DNA from: Panorpa germanica
Taxonomy: Eukaryota > Arthropoda > Insecta > Mecoptera > Panorpidae
Length of the DNA: 64,000 nt
Reading direction: 5' to 3'
Assembly (NCBI GenBank): GCA_963678705.1
Contig: OY783204.1
Coordinates: forward strand, 6,269,834-6,333,833
In this document: positions 10,901 through 22,806 of the stretch, piece by piece
Numbering within the stretch: position 1 is the stretch's first letter
Layout: each line of letters begins with the position of its first letter
Program-made: the position numbers and the translations under genes
The notes under the pieces: generated by a model
Told to the model about the DNA's origin: nothing
Databases searched by the model: none
Seen by the model: only the letters and a program-made list of their open reading frames with translations

Positions 10901-13900
10901 TCGAAGAAAGACAAAACCACACCGGAGAGGTGAAGACTTAAAACTCTATATCTCTGACAGTTTAACTGCAACAACTTCAAATTTTTACATAATGAACTTA
11001 ATATGTTGTTCATTAATATAAAAAAATTAAAAAAACATAATAGAAAATAATTGATTGTGCGACTTCAGCATACTCACATCTCTGATTAACGTTATGTTTT
11101 GCTGGAGCCAGCTGTAGTCACTGTCTTACGTTGAGTATGCAACTCCTTTTGTTGTATAACAGGGATGGATATTTATAGAAGGCAGAGGGGAGGATTCTTT
11201 AGTGTGTCAGTCGATTATATTTTTAAAATTTTTGATCCCTTTAATTATGAAATGGATTAAAATATTTTAATTGGTGATTACGACTTATTAAGAAGTATCT
11301 CAATTTTTGAGGTTACATGGTACAGTTTTATAGAAATTAAGACATGATTATATAAGATATATCTCATCTTACTGAACAAGATGAGGTTTTTCTGTTATTC
11401 ATTATACAAACTAAATGCTTATAACTTTCTTTCTTAGCCAAGGAACAAATAGACTTCATTGACCTGCACCTGAAGGAATTTGCCGCTGTGTCATGCGTCA
11501 CGGTCAGAAGGAAAGTGGCTGCAGATGTCGACTACGTCCATATTACTGTAAGAACTTTTCAACCAGTCTAATGTAGCATAAGTTGCACAGTAGCTCGCAT
11601 TCGTGTAGTGTAAAGTGTCTTGTAGTTCTGATTTCTGAGACTGCTCACCGTTTCGCTAACAGTTGAATTTAACTTGAGACCAAACAAGGTCCTTAACCAC
11701 CAAAGTAATAGATTTGACTGGATATGATAGAATTAGACGACTTGTCGATTGTATTGGCTTAAAACATATACGTTGCTCTCTCAGACGACATTTTTTCTCT
11801 AACCTATGCGCAAATCCAGATGAGAGGACCAGCCAATTAGTTTCAGCTGCAGTCCGCTTTGTCACATAGGTACATGTTCACTAACTTGTGCAATGTGTTT
11901 ATTACATTTCATTATATATATATGGTCAAAATATGATAAATACAATAAAATATGGGTATGTTAGCTATAATTTCGCATAGAGCTAAAAGTTGGTACCCTG
12001 GGTACATTATTACAAATAAAATACTAAAAGTCCTCATCGATCGCACATCTGCAAAAAAGAAATTATTCAAGGTCAAAGGTAAATAAAAATGGTTTTTCCA
12101 ATTTCTACGTTTCCGTTAAATAGAAATTTAATTCCAGAATAGTTAAATGCAATGAAAGTGCCTGCAGATATGCATTATATATTTGTATTTCAACACTCAT
12201 TTAAGAAGGAAACACACCTAAAACACTTCTTCGTAGTGTAAAGACAAGTAATAATTAGAAGCTAACATTTTAAAGTAAAAAGTAATAGCTAGTAGCTAAT
12301 ATTTAATTAAAAACCAATATTCTCAAAAGGTATGTTCTAAATGGAGAAATGGTTTTTCGAAATTTCAAAAATATACTACATTTTCAAGCAGCTCAAAATA
12401 TATTAAAATTTAATTTTGTTATTGAAATTAATCGGTAGAAAGAGGCACACCGTATATTTTGAGCAATAAGCATTTTTTTTTGTTTCATTATGTAAAAAGG
12501 TACATCAAACGAATGTACATCATGAATATACGCAAACACATTTAATTGTTAATTATTTGTGCTTAAAATAGTTTCATTATAAAAGTTACAACAAAAAGTT
12601 ATCAACAAATGTTGTAGACGATACATCTACAACGTTTTGTAAAAAGAAACGTAATTTTCAAGATAAACAAAATGAAACTGATTTCACCATTATTTTGAAG
12701 ATGGTGACCGCATGGAGATAAAAGTCCACCCAGAAAACTCAAATTTAATATAGTCGTTTTTAGTTATGATGCATAAAAAGCAGGATTTCCTTGACTATAA
12801 AGGAATTTCAAAATAGTGTCTTTAGTCGCCAATTTTCTAAGATTATGGTTTGAGAGGAGGTGTATCGAGATCGAAATCACACTCTCTTAGACTCTAAACT
12901 TTAAAGCATATTCAAAATTCAGAACTACAGTACACTTTGCAAGGCAATTCTAATTCCTTTATTTTACCCATACCCATACTCGTATCTACTATAAGTTGGA
13001 AATTATGTATTGAAAATGTTTATAAATGTACATATTCCATTAAGTGCTAATAATTTTTGAAAGTAGAAGCACTCAAATAAATGCATATTAAAAAAAAGTC
13101 ATTAAGACTTGAATACATTGCTTTTGTAACTCTCAGGGAAAGAGTGACGGGTGCTATTCAAAGGTGGGTAGAAGAGGAGGAGAACAGAACCTTAACCTTG
13201 CTCCAAATGATCTGACTGTGGGTTGCTTCCGTTCTGCCACCATCCTGCACGAGTTTCTTCATGCGTTGGGTTTCTACCATCAACAGTCCGCCAGTGAACG
13301 CGATGACTACGTCACCATCATGTGGGACAACATAACGCCTGGAAAAGAAAACAACTTCAGCAAACACGAAGCGGACGTCGTTACCAACTTCGGTGTGGCT
13401 TACGACTACGGCAGCGTCATGCACTACAGCGCCTATGGCTTCTCTAAAAACGAATTAGCGACTATCGTTCCAAAAGTGAGTATGGTTTGTTTCTGGTTTT
13501 GTAGTGTCAAATAAGTCTCATTTTGTATATATATAGAATAAACTTAAACCAGCGCTAATAGAACGTATGGTCCTTGTCAGCAAGAAACAAACCAAGCGTG
13601 ACTTCAAGCCATCATCAGGGTTTTACCATTCATAGAGTTTTGCAAACTTCGAAATGAATGACGAAGTGAACTTCTGACGATGCAGGGTCAGTGCAATGTA
13701 AGATATCACTTCTCAACCAAGCACCAATATCTACTGGTTCCACTGGTTCGGCATTGACTAGCTGTATTCAGACACGATTCAGTTGCGATTTGTTAATTCT
13801 GGATGTTTTTCTTTGAATTACTTCCTCCAGTTGTTGACAGCAACCATCTGAATTGATCGTTAGGTTCAGTGTCTTTGAGATGCATGTCGCAACCATTGAT

Positions 13901-15426
13901 TCGATGTGCTAAGCACGTTCCACAGGATCTAAACAAATCTAATGCGTCGTAATGCGGATCTGCAACGTTACGTTCATACACTAACCAACACACGACTTGC
14001 TTACGTTTGGGTTTAATGTTTTGGAGTATTTCGAACTTCACACTTAATGTGACGTTGTCAAGTGGCCATCTTCTGGTCTAGGTTACGTGAAGAAAGTCTA
14101 AAACGATCAAAAGTAGTTCACTTTTACTGTATTTACTGAATTTACCATGGTTATGTGTCATTTGTTAAAAATGCAAGTTTTAACAGTCAAAATGTAAAAA
14201 ATTAGTACGCATCGTACTAAGTAATCCCGATAGTCTAAGAAGATCTTAAGAGCTCCAAGATATTTTTAGTTCTTTTTCAGTTGTTGTGTGTGATACCGAT
14301 TCAATGGTCAGATTCAATTATACCTTTGATTTGGACCTCATGAACTTCACGAAGAACGTATGTTTTTAACCAATTCTGATACGTGCAGTTTGTTAAGCAA
14401 TCAACACCATACATTTCACATCTATCTCAGCCTCAACAGTTTTCTTTCTTTTAAGGATATAAAAAAATAAAATATAACGAAAATTGTTGGTTTTTGCACT
14501 CCATGTTTAACATGAAATTGATCTTAAAGTAACAGCTGCAAACAAAATTAGAATGGTTATAATTGTTTTGCCTTCTGACTTTTTAATCTCCTTGTCATTC
14601 CTTTTAATATCGATTTAAAAAAAGTAAACCTAATTTACACTTAAAATGTATCTTATTTTAGTTTATCCCCCTTCTCTATTTCCCTTCTTGTTACTTCTGC
14701 CATCCATCTTCTTCGTTTACTCTTCCCTTGCAATATTTCCATTTTCTACCTTAACCGACATAATGTGCTCTTAATGTGCTCTAACTTCTTCTCCTTCTTC
14801 TTCTTACACATTCTGCATGTTTTCTTGTTCTTCCTCTTCTTCTTTCTTCGTTGCCTAATCTAAACCTTCCTATCAATTTCGTTTCCTTCTTTCCACAACT
14901 GTCTGTATCTTGCATAGGACTTCGCTTCATCCTTTCCAGCTGTTACACTTCTATATCCCTTTATTTGACTATAACCTGTCCTTTCATCCCCTCCTCTGAT
15001 AGTGTCTTTGTTTCTTTCACTGCGATTCATCTTCCTTCGTAGTACCCAATTTTTTCTTTTACTATTTCGTGTTTCCCACTTTCCTGATTTATTCCCATCA
15101 ATTTCAAGAGCCCGTTCTATGAATTCACTCTATTATTTAGCTTAATTGGTACAGCCGTCCTGAGCTTCTGCAGAAAATAGTGCTGTTCGAATCCAGTAGA
15201 AACTAAGTTCTAAAGTAAGCTAAAAACAGCAACTGTCAAACGCCAAAAGGAACGCCTATAGAAGTACTTCAAAACAAATATTATGTTATCTAATATTAGA
15301 TAACAAGGACAAATACGTAAGATTGTAATGACAACTCTTTTCTTTCAGGACCCGACAGCACAAATTGGACAACGTGTTAAGATGAGCGATAAGGACATTG
15401 AAAAACTAAAGCTGATGTACTGCTGA
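7990..15426 (+). CDS. Astacin-family (M12A) secreted zinc metalloprotease, 5 coding exons
   Basis: Exons are 7990-8080, 8968-9156, 11438-11547, 13137-13475 and 15349-15426. All junctions are GT/AG and phases agree, giving 268 residues. Residues 1-18 are a signal peptide. FEGD at 50-53 matches the astacin propeptide aspartate-switch motif. The zinc site HEFLHALGFYH has H168, E169, H172 and H178. The Met-turn SVMHY has M225 and Y227. Cysteines 113, 136, 160 and 268 fit the two family disulfides. Length matches a protease domain alone, with no EGF/CUB tail. The family residue after the third histidine is normally Glu; here it is Gln (residue 179), and the SRxDRD segment reads SASERD. Such short insect astacins are typically digestive or seminal proteases, but the role here is not shown. 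An AATAAA is at 15512-15517. Confidence 0.92.
8477..8730. repeat. Short inverted-repeat element in astacin intron 1
   Basis: CCCAGTAAACATTTTGG at 8477 is mirrored by CCAAATTGTTTACTGGG ending at 8730, enclosing 254 bp without coding potential. An 18 bp direct repeat, GACACTTCATATCTGTCA, lies just outside both ends (8456-8473 and 8741-8758). This may be an old MITE or a segmental duplication; no exact target duplication abuts the ends. Confidence 0.45.
9157..11437 (+). other. Astacin intron 2
   Basis: The intron runs from GTAAGT at 9157 to the TTCTTAG acceptor at 11437. It contains AT-rich unique sequence and, at 11215-11350, a degraded piece of the AATGGG-ended MITE family (...GAGGTTACATGG... 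TAGAAATTAAGACAT). Nothing else is recognisable. Confidence 0.7.
11548..13136 (+). other. Astacin intron 3
   Basis: GTAAGA donor at 11548 and CTCTCAG acceptor at 13136. AT-rich, and no TE termini, RNA gene or coding signal that I can support. Confidence 0.7.
13476..14644 (+). other. Astacin intron 4, 5' part
   Basis: GTGAGT donor at 13476. Moderately complex sequence with no recognised element or ORF of interest. Confidence 0.5.
14645..15120 (-). pseudogene. Decayed LINE ORF2 C-terminal fragment
   Basis: On the minus strand the sequence encodes, in shifting frames, RFRLGNEERR, a CR.C-like segment and LEHIK, the typical C-terminal tail of R1/Jockey-like LINE ORF2 (RLGNE...C..C...EHI). The same family is seen at 57187-57700 and, more weakly, at 60150-60560. 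Pyrimidine-rich on the plus strand, with multiple stops and frameshifts. It lies inside astacin intron 4. Confidence 0.55.
15131..15205 (+). repeat. tRNA-like SINE fragment or tRNA pseudogene
   Basis: An A-box-like TAGCTTAATTGG (15138-15149) and a B-box-like GTTCGAATCC (15185-15194) lie at tRNA spacing. A D-stem GCT/AGC can form, but the T stem and acceptor stem do not pair, so this is not a functional tRNA. It is probably a tRNA-derived SINE head. Confidence 0.35.
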
Positions 15427-15511
15427 AAACAGGAATTTAAAAGAAAATTCCACTTATTGTTTACATGGCTTTGTACATTAATACACTTACTCGTTTGATG
15501 ATTCAACTATA

Positions 15512-15517
15512 AATAAA
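15512..15517 (+). terminator. Polyadenylation signal of the astacin gene
   Basis: AATAAA 86 bp after the stop codon, followed by T-rich sequence. Confidence 0.5.
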
Positions 15518-15559
15518 TGTAATTTTGAATCAAGTAATATAAAGTTTTTTAATCTTGGT

Positions 15560-16800
15560 TTATGTTTTGAATTGCGTAATAATTAAGACTCTAATAAAGA
15601 ATAAAAACAACATAAAATGTAATTTTGAGTATGGAGTTGTTTTTGGTAAGGTTAAAGCTATGACAGAAAGTTGAAATTAGTTAGGCTAACTAATTATACT
15701 TGATACTTAATTTACAAAACGAACAAAAATTATTATAATATCTTTTATTTTGAAAATAAATTTCTTTAAAATAAAAAATATCTTTTATTGGAAGGTTTTC
15801 CCCCGTAAATGGGGACTGGTTTGCTGGTGCTATGGTACACGAGTGTGAATTTTCTGCATCGTTACTTGGGAACTCGGCTGAGAGATCTAGATATTCGTCT
15901 ATTTGGTTGTTTTAATCCGTGCTGGGTGAATTTTCTGCGGGCTGCCGCATTTTCTTTTGTTCATGTTAAGTTTGTCCATATTTGCATGGTGTCATGTGTA
16001 TGATACGTGTTCTTTTCGTGTCACTACTTTTGAGTCAACCCTTAGAGGAGCTAATACGTACCCACCGCGTGTTTGTATATATGCGAGTATAAAAAATAGA
16101 TAAAACAGATATTTTAAAAATTGTTTGTTGATAAGAATTATTTCGCAAAAAAACAAGTTTTTTTTTTTTTTAAATAACCTCGTTGAGGTGACGTCCGGTG
16201 CGCTGATAACATTCCTCGAATCTCAGATGTAGGTTTCTAAAAACTTTCTAAAGAAGAGGTCTCAAAATCGATGCAATTTGATGTGTAATGTTTGTCCTCA
16301 CCTCCACTAAAGTTTGTAGGGCATTATCGTACATATTTCACTTAAGGTAATCCCAAATTTAAAAAAAGCTTGCAGTAAGGTCTGACTCGAGTAGTGTTTC
16401 TATCGAGTTGTAAGGCCTGTCGCACATTGCAACCGTGTTTCAGGGAATTTTGACCAGACGTATACGGGCTACTATGCTTAATCTATCCAACACTACACTT
16501 TTTTACACGTTTTTAATTCCACTGTGAGTAGGAGCAAGAGGGCATTATCCGTGCGCATGAGAGTGAGTGAGACATAAACTTTGATTACATGATACCTAGA
16601 AAATGGCCGCCTGGTCAAGTTAGCAGGTAGACATACGATCATTGTACATACTAACACTACTCAATCTTACGCATTTTGTTCTTCAGAAAATAAGTGATGT
16701 CTACCGGCTTTGGGATCTCACTCTATAAACATATTAAAAACAAACCGACCGCGCGGTTTTTTAATCGCAGTGTGTGCCTAATCAAGTAGGGCGAATGATA
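15560..16800. other. Intergenic stretch
   Basis: Locally GC-richer than its surroundings (for example 15790-16060 and 16180-16480), with short ORFs only. It could hold old TE pieces, but I recognise no ends or domains. Confidence 0.4.
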
Positions 16801-17041
16801 TTGTACTGCAGAAATAGGTCAATGCCATTTAGAAAAGGATTTCGTTTATTCTGCCTTAAATATTAAAGAATTTGACAATGAATTAATTCAAGTATGCCAA
16901 TATCAAATGGTATATTTTGTGAACGAAAATGTCTTTGTGTTGTTGGGAATTATTGCCAATACCTAAACACCCTTACAGAAAATTGTCCAGTTGAAATACA
17001 CAAACTTATTGTAGAAAGATAAGATAAGATAATTAAATGGA
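16800..17041 (+). other. Unrecognised coding-like remnant split by the LINE (left part)
   Basis: An open stretch reading about ...GQCHLEKDFVYSALNIKE... runs up to the LINE insertion. The part after the LINE (22807-23035) includes an open frame ending VQDFVKFATT. The two flanks were contiguous before the LINE arrived, as shown by the shared duplication ATAATTAAATGGACA. I cannot assign a family. Confidence 0.3.
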
Positions 17042-17043
17042 CA
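17029..17043 (+). repeat. LINE target-site duplication, left
   Basis: ATAATTAAATGGACA, repeated at 22792-22806 immediately after the element's A-rich tail. The last two bases may belong to the element, so the true duplication is 13-15 bp. Confidence 0.9.
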
Positions 17044-17245
17044 GTTTACATCGAGTCTTCTTGGTGAGCGCACGTATTTACAATAAACAAAACAATAAAA
17101 TAAATAGTGATCTTTTTTTTGCAAATTAGAATATTTTTTTTTTCGTGATTTATTTTTTTTTTAAATTATAATTTATATTATTATTAAGTGTTATTAATAA
17201 GAAGTGAAGTAACTTCTATTTAATTATCACTGGTTAATTAACAAT

Positions 17246-18673
17246 ATGGATATGGAGGTTGAACCTCCCGATAAAAATCCGATCAATAAAAACAACTCTG
17301 TGACTAACAAATCAATTCCTACAGATAAAACATCCAGTGATATAACAGAAAACTTAAATAACAATAGTGACAATGTTAAAAAAATATTTAATAATTTATA
17401 CAACACAGAAACAAAATATGACTCGTATAAAGTAATGATAGTTAAAAATAATAGTGATGGAAATACATTTTTTAGTTCTCTTAAATTAGCAGAAATAATA
17501 TGTAAAATTAGCAATAAATCTAATATAATAGAAATTAAAAAAGTGGGAAGAAATAGAGTAATCGTTCAATGTGCTAATGCAGTACTAGCTAACGAAATTA
17601 CCAAATCAACATTGCTGAAAAACAATGGGTATGAAGCGTTTATACCATTTTACTGGTGCACAAAAGTTGCTATTATAAAAGGTGTTGATATTGAATATTC
17701 GGAAGATACAATTTTAAATAATATAGAGTGTCCACCTTTTAAAGTAACGAGAGTGCAAAGGTTAAATCGAAAACTAAGAGTTGACGGAGCTATTAAATAT
17801 GAACCCAGTACAACAGTGAAATTATTCTTTGAAGGACTTGCTATTCCTGCTTATGTTTACATGTGGAGAGTGAGACGAGCATGTGAACCATTTGTACAAC
17901 AGACGATACAATGTTATAATTGTTTTAAATTTGGACATGCAGCCACAAAATGTAGAGCAAAAGTAGCAAAATGTAAATTCTGCGGAAGTGAAGATCATTT
18001 ACGTACTGCATGCACATCTCCTAATCCGACATGCATAAATTGTAAACTTAACCACGAGGCTACAGACAATGAATGTCCTGAAAAAAAAAGACAAATCAAG
18101 ATAAAAGATCTCATGGCCCAACACAATCTCAGTTTTTATGAAGCAAAATTAGAATTAACAGAAAAAAATACAGACTATTTATACTCAGTAAGAACTCAAA
18201 ACTCTTTTGAAGCTCTAAACTACAATGAGACTTTTCCCAATATCACTAATAAATACAATAGTATCAACATAATTCCAACATACAAACCAAACCCTTTAAC
18301 CAGAAGAACTAATACCAGAGTGAATAAATCAAATACAGGTAACTCGTTACAAAGATCTTACAGTCAACCACAACCTACGACATCCACTAAAGAACCAATT
18401 CAAAAAAGAAGAAGAGAAGAAAAGAAACCTAACAATGAAGAAAGCGACACATACCTTAAGATAACTAATCAAGGAAAAAACAGAAAGCAAATCAACCAAG
18501 AGACACCTGATATTACAATGGAAAACAATGATAATGATACTTGCTATACATCAATATATAATAAAAATAATGATGACAAAATTAAAAATACAAACAAAGA
18601 CCCAAATATTACATCCCAATCCCTTAGAAGCTACAAGAAACAAATATCTAGTGTACAATGGCCAAACTCGTAA
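17246..18673 (+). CDS. LINE ORF1, Gag-like nucleic-acid-binding protein
   Basis: Intact 475-residue ORF that starts MDMEVEPPDK. Zinc knuckles occur at residues 223-277 (CX2CX4HX4C twice, then an irregular CX2CX3HX6C). The N terminus is polar and Asn-rich and the C-terminal third is basic and low-complexity, typical of RNA-coating ORF1 proteins. It is 205 nt upstream of ORF2 with no overlap, so ORF2 would need reinitiation or an internal start. It is nearly identical to 4112-2685. Confidence 0.95.
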   Translation: MDMEVEPPDKNPINKNNSVTNKSIPTDKTSSDITENLNNNSDNVKKIFNNLYNTETKYDSYKVMIVKNNSDGNTFFSSLKLAEIICKISNKSNIIEIKKVGRNRVIVQCANAVLANEITKSTLLKNNGYEAFIPFYWCTKVAIIKGVDIEYSEDTILNNIECPPFKVTRVQRLNRKLRVDGAIKYEPSTTVKLFFEGLAIPAYVYMWRVRRACEPFVQQTIQCYNCFKFGHAATKCRAKVAKCKFCGSEDHLRTACTSPNPTCINCKLNHEATDNECPEKKRQIKIKDLMAQHNLSFYEAKLELTEKNTDYLYSVRTQNSFEALNYNETFPNITNKYNSINIIPTYKPNPLTRRTNTRVNKSNTGNSLQRSYSQPQPTTSTKEPIQKRRREEKKPNNEESDTYLKITNQGKNRKQINQETPDITMENNDNDTCYTSIYNKNNDDKIKNTNKDPNITSQSLRSYKKQISSVQWPNS

Positions 18674-18878
18674 GAAAACATCGATATATAAATTAAGTTT
18701 ATTTTTTAAAAATCTATTCACATCACTAAACCTAATCGTTTAATAAATTTACTAAAATATTAAATCAACAATAATTATATAAACGGAGAGAAAAAAAAAT
18801 AAAATAAAATATATAAATAAATCTAACAACAAGACCAAGGACAGATATAAAAATCAATAATTAATTAAAACAGTTAAA

Positions 18879-21800
18879 ATGATAAATTTTATTCAATGGA
18901 ATTGCAGAGGAGTCAGATATATTAAAGAGGAACTACAACATATGTTACAGAAGCATAACATACATATATGCATACTATCAGAAACGTTTTTAACAAAAAA
19001 TATCAATTTCAACATCAAAGGTTATTTTATTGAAAGAGAAGATAGGATACAGAATACAAACTATAATCCCCACGGGGGTGTTGCTATCTTGATTCATAAA
19101 GCTATAAAATATAAACGAGTAATGCTAAATAACCCATTTAATTCGGTCGAAATAGTTGGAATAATTTTAACACATAACGAAACTGATGTAATATGTATTT
19201 TATCAATCTATGCTAAACCGAATCATAAACTATCTAATTCTAATTGGTCACAGATAAAACAACAAATAGATGTTCCTGTTATACTTGCTGGAGATTTTAA
19301 CGCGACTAATCTTGCTTGGGATATAAATTGTCCAGGTAGTCAGTATGAAGGTAACGAATTGTTAGATTTCATAGAAAACGAAAATCTAAATATTATTAAC
19401 GATGATAAACCAACTAGAGTAAGCAATCTCAGTACAAGGGACAGTATATTGGATCTCACATTGGTATCAATGACGTTAACACAACAAATTACTTCGTGGC
19501 AAGTTCTTGCAGATAGCTTAGGTAGTGATCACTACCCAATTTTTTTCTGTTTGAATGACTATAATAAAGACCGTTACCGTACATCTGAATATTTAACGAG
19601 GAGAAATTTCCGAAAAGCAGATTGGGAGAAATATAGCCTTGAAATAGAAAGCAGAATTTCAAACCTTAGCACAAATGGAATCACAAGTGATCCCCAAGAT
19701 GTTGAAAACAAATACAACCAATTTAGAGATGTTATTAATAATTCGGCAGACATACATATCCCATCTACCAGATTGTATAATATAACTCCTAATAAAATAA
19801 AACCGTCTTGGTGGGACACTGAGTGCAATAAAATGATAGCTCAAAGAAAATTAGCACTAACTATTTTTAATAAAAACATGACAATGGCGAATTATTTAAA
19901 TTATAAAAAACATCAAGCTAAAACCAGACGATATTTTAGAGCCAGAAAAAAAATAGAATGGCAAAATTTCTGCGAGAATTTAAACCCAAACACAACAACC
20001 AACATTGTCTGGAATAATATAAGAAAAATTAACAATAAAAGCTATAGTACTAAAAGGATAAGTGATAATGAAAATTTAATAGAAGAATTCATTAAAAAAA
20101 AATTTCCAAAGAACAACAATTTAAATATTACTACCACCACCATCGTAAAAGATAATTTTCTAGATAATAACATAAATAAAAATGAAGTAAATTTCGCGTT
20201 AAATCATAATAAAAACAGTAGCACAGGATTTGATAGAATAAATTAAAAAATGATACAAAACTTACCTGACAATGCAATAAATCATCTTACACAAATATAT
20301 AATCTGTCATTAAACACTGCTGATATACCATTAGACTGGAAAAAACATATCGTTGTTCCTATATTAAAAACAGGAAAAGATCCAAACAAAGAAGAATCAT
20401 TCAGACCAATTACTTTACTATCATGTATGGGCAAAACTATGGAATCCATCATCAAAAACAGACTGGAGTGGTATCTCGAACATCATAAAAGATTACCTGA
20501 GTTACAATTTGCGTTTAGAAAAACAAGAAGTACACAGCATAACTTAAACATATTGAATATAGATATTCAAAGAACATACAGTAAAAATCATTATATGATA
20601 GCTGCTTTCATTGACATTGAAGCTGCTTATGACAATGTTAATCTAAAAATATTAAAAGAAAAAGTAGAAAACATAGGTATATCTTCCAAAATATCCAACT
20701 GGATTATAAACTACTTCCAAAATAGAGAAATAACAGTTAGATACAATAATAAGTTAACTGGTCCTATACTATGTAATCACGGAATTCCACAAGGCTCAAT
20801 ATTATCTCCCTTATTATTCAACATATACACAGAAAAGTTAACAACATTATCAGATAACAACACAACAGTACTGATGTATGCAGATGACATGGTTATTTAT
20901 AGTATGGGCCATACACAAGATATAGCTCAAAACAGATTACAATCGAAATTAAGAAAACTAGATATTTTACTAAAAGAAATCAAATTAAATATATCGTCAG
21001 AAAAAAGTAAAATAGTTATATTTACAAGGCATAGAATAAACTGCAGTCCAAAAATAACCATCAGAAATAAAAATATAACTGTTAGTTCAAATACCAAATT
21101 TCTGGGTATATTCTTTGATACGAAAAGCACTTGGGCGAAAGAAATTGCACATATTATTAACAAATGTCAAAAAGGCTTAAATTTGATGCGATGTATAGCA
21201 GGATACAAATGGGGCGCACACCCAACAACCTTAATAAAAATATATAAAGCTATTGTTAGACCGCATATTGACTATTCTAGTACTATGATCTGCACCGCAA
21301 ATAACTCAAGATTAAAAAAAATTGAAATTATACAAAACAAATGTTTAAGAATAATATTAGGTGCAATGGTTTCAACACCAATCCAAATCCTCAACTATCA
21401 AACTAATATTCCTCCGGTAAATATCAGAATACAACAAATATCAGACAGTTTCTTTTGTAAAAACAGACATAACTCATGTGGCCCCTTAAATACAAGATTA
21501 TCTAAACTATATGTTCTTTATAATAAACCATATTGGACAACTCATAAAAAACCGGCACTTTTAACTAGTTTTGATAGATATAATAACTTGAACTTAGAGG
21601 TACACAACATTATACCTTTTTTCAAATTTCCATTAGAAATAAGCATGACAACAATACATACAGAAATAAATTTGTTCAAGAAGAATGACAGTAAGGAAAT
21701 AACTTATCAAAAATATATGGAATATATAACAAAAGATGATATAAACTGGAGTATATGGTTTACCGATGGTTCATTCGAAAAAAACTCTAAAACTGGAGGA

Positions 21801-22607
21801 ATTGGCATTTTCAATTATAATACAGATCAGCAGTACAAATACAAACTTAACAACATCACAAATTCTTATAATACAGAAATAACAGCAATTATGAAATTAC
21901 TAGAAATAATACAAAAAACTGACAATAAAAATATATTAATCTTCACAGATTCTCGTAGTGTTTGTGTATCTTTAAATAACAATAAATTCAAAAACAATAA
22001 TAATAACAAAATATGTTCAATTAAAGAATATCTTTTAAAAATGGAAAAAAATGATATCAATGTTAAACTTATTTGGATTCCTGGACATGTAGGCATAAAA
22101 GGAAACGAAATGGCTGACAAACTGGCCAAAGAAGCTTGTGTAGATGGGGAAATAATTGAAATAAATTGGTCAATAAATGATTCCAAAAAAATAATTAAAG
22201 AAAATTGTATGGCAGAATGGCAGAATATATATAATGAGAAAAGTCAAAGTACTGGAAAAAATTTTTTTGCAGCGAATCAAAAAATTCCAACAACCACATG
22301 GTTTAATAAAAATCATTCACGGAGATATATTTCAACAAATTGTCGAATGAAATCTGGGCATTCTAGATGTCCAGCTCATCTATACAAAATAAATATAAAA
22401 GACACACCAAATTGTAGATGTGGAGAAGAAGGGTCTTTGGACCATATAATTCTAGGGTGTCATCTTTTAACATCAAAAATTGATAGACTTTTAAATGATT
22501 TATGTAATGTAACACAGTTCCCAGTCAATATGTCCTGTTTAATGACAAGTGAAGCAACGGCGGAAATATTAACAAACTTTGTGATAGAAAATAATATAGA
22601 AGTGTAA
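18879..22607 (+). pseudogene. LINE ORF2 polyprotein broken by one in-frame stop
   Basis: One continuous frame of 1243 codons, with TAA at 20244-20246 after residue 455. The next Met is at 20250. The paired site in the minus copy is TAC, so a single C-to-A change made the stop. Domains in order: endonuclease, about residues 1-230 (QWNCRG, SETFL, AGDFNATN, SDHYPIF); reverse transcriptase, about 480-760 (PILKTGKDP, FIDIEAAYD, IPQGSILSPLLF, YADD); RNase H, about 960-1100 (FTDGS, a Glu in TEITAIMKLLE, FTDSRS, IPGHVGIKGNEMADKLA); and a C-terminal zinc motif CRCGEEGSLDHIILGC. The break separates the endonuclease from the catalytic RT core, so this copy is probably not autonomous unless the stop is read through. 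Confidence 0.93.
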
Positions 22608-22791
22608 TTTAAGTTAAAATATTTTATTTAGTATGTATTTAATTTTAAGTTTAATTTTTTAAAAAGAATCAATTTGTTTTGTATTTATTAGAACAATTAT
22701 AATTTATATGTAAATTTTTATATACTTTTACAAATAAAAGCAATGGCAAGAAGGCTGAATAAGCCAAAGCCTAAATAAATAAAAAAAAAAA

Positions 22792-22806
22792 ATAATTAAA
22801 TGGACA
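22792..22806 (+). repeat. LINE target-site duplication, right
   Basis: ATAATTAAATGGACA after the poly-A tail, identical to 17029-17043. Confidence 0.9.

Larger units (their letters stand above)
17042..22791 (+). mobile_element. Full-length I-like LINE (EN-RT-RNase H), plus strand
   Basis: The 5' end matches the copy at 4317 exactly. The element has a short 5' UTR, ORF1, a 205 nt spacer, ORF2 with endonuclease, reverse transcriptase and RNase H, a 3' UTR and a tail of TAAATAAATAAA plus A's. Flanking duplications confirm target-primed insertion. RNase H plus three ORF1 zinc knuckles favours the I superfamily. Only a few substitutions separate it from the minus-strand copy. Confidence 0.95.

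Noticed and set aside
15131-15205. Functional tRNA gene
   Set aside because: A and B boxes are present but the T and acceptor stems do not pair, so it is more likely a SINE head or pseudogene.
19574-21163. ORFs antisense to LINE ORF2 (also at 194-430 and 1513-1783)
   Set aside because: Shadows of the real ORF2 on the opposite strand. They occur identically in both LINE copies because the DNA is identical.
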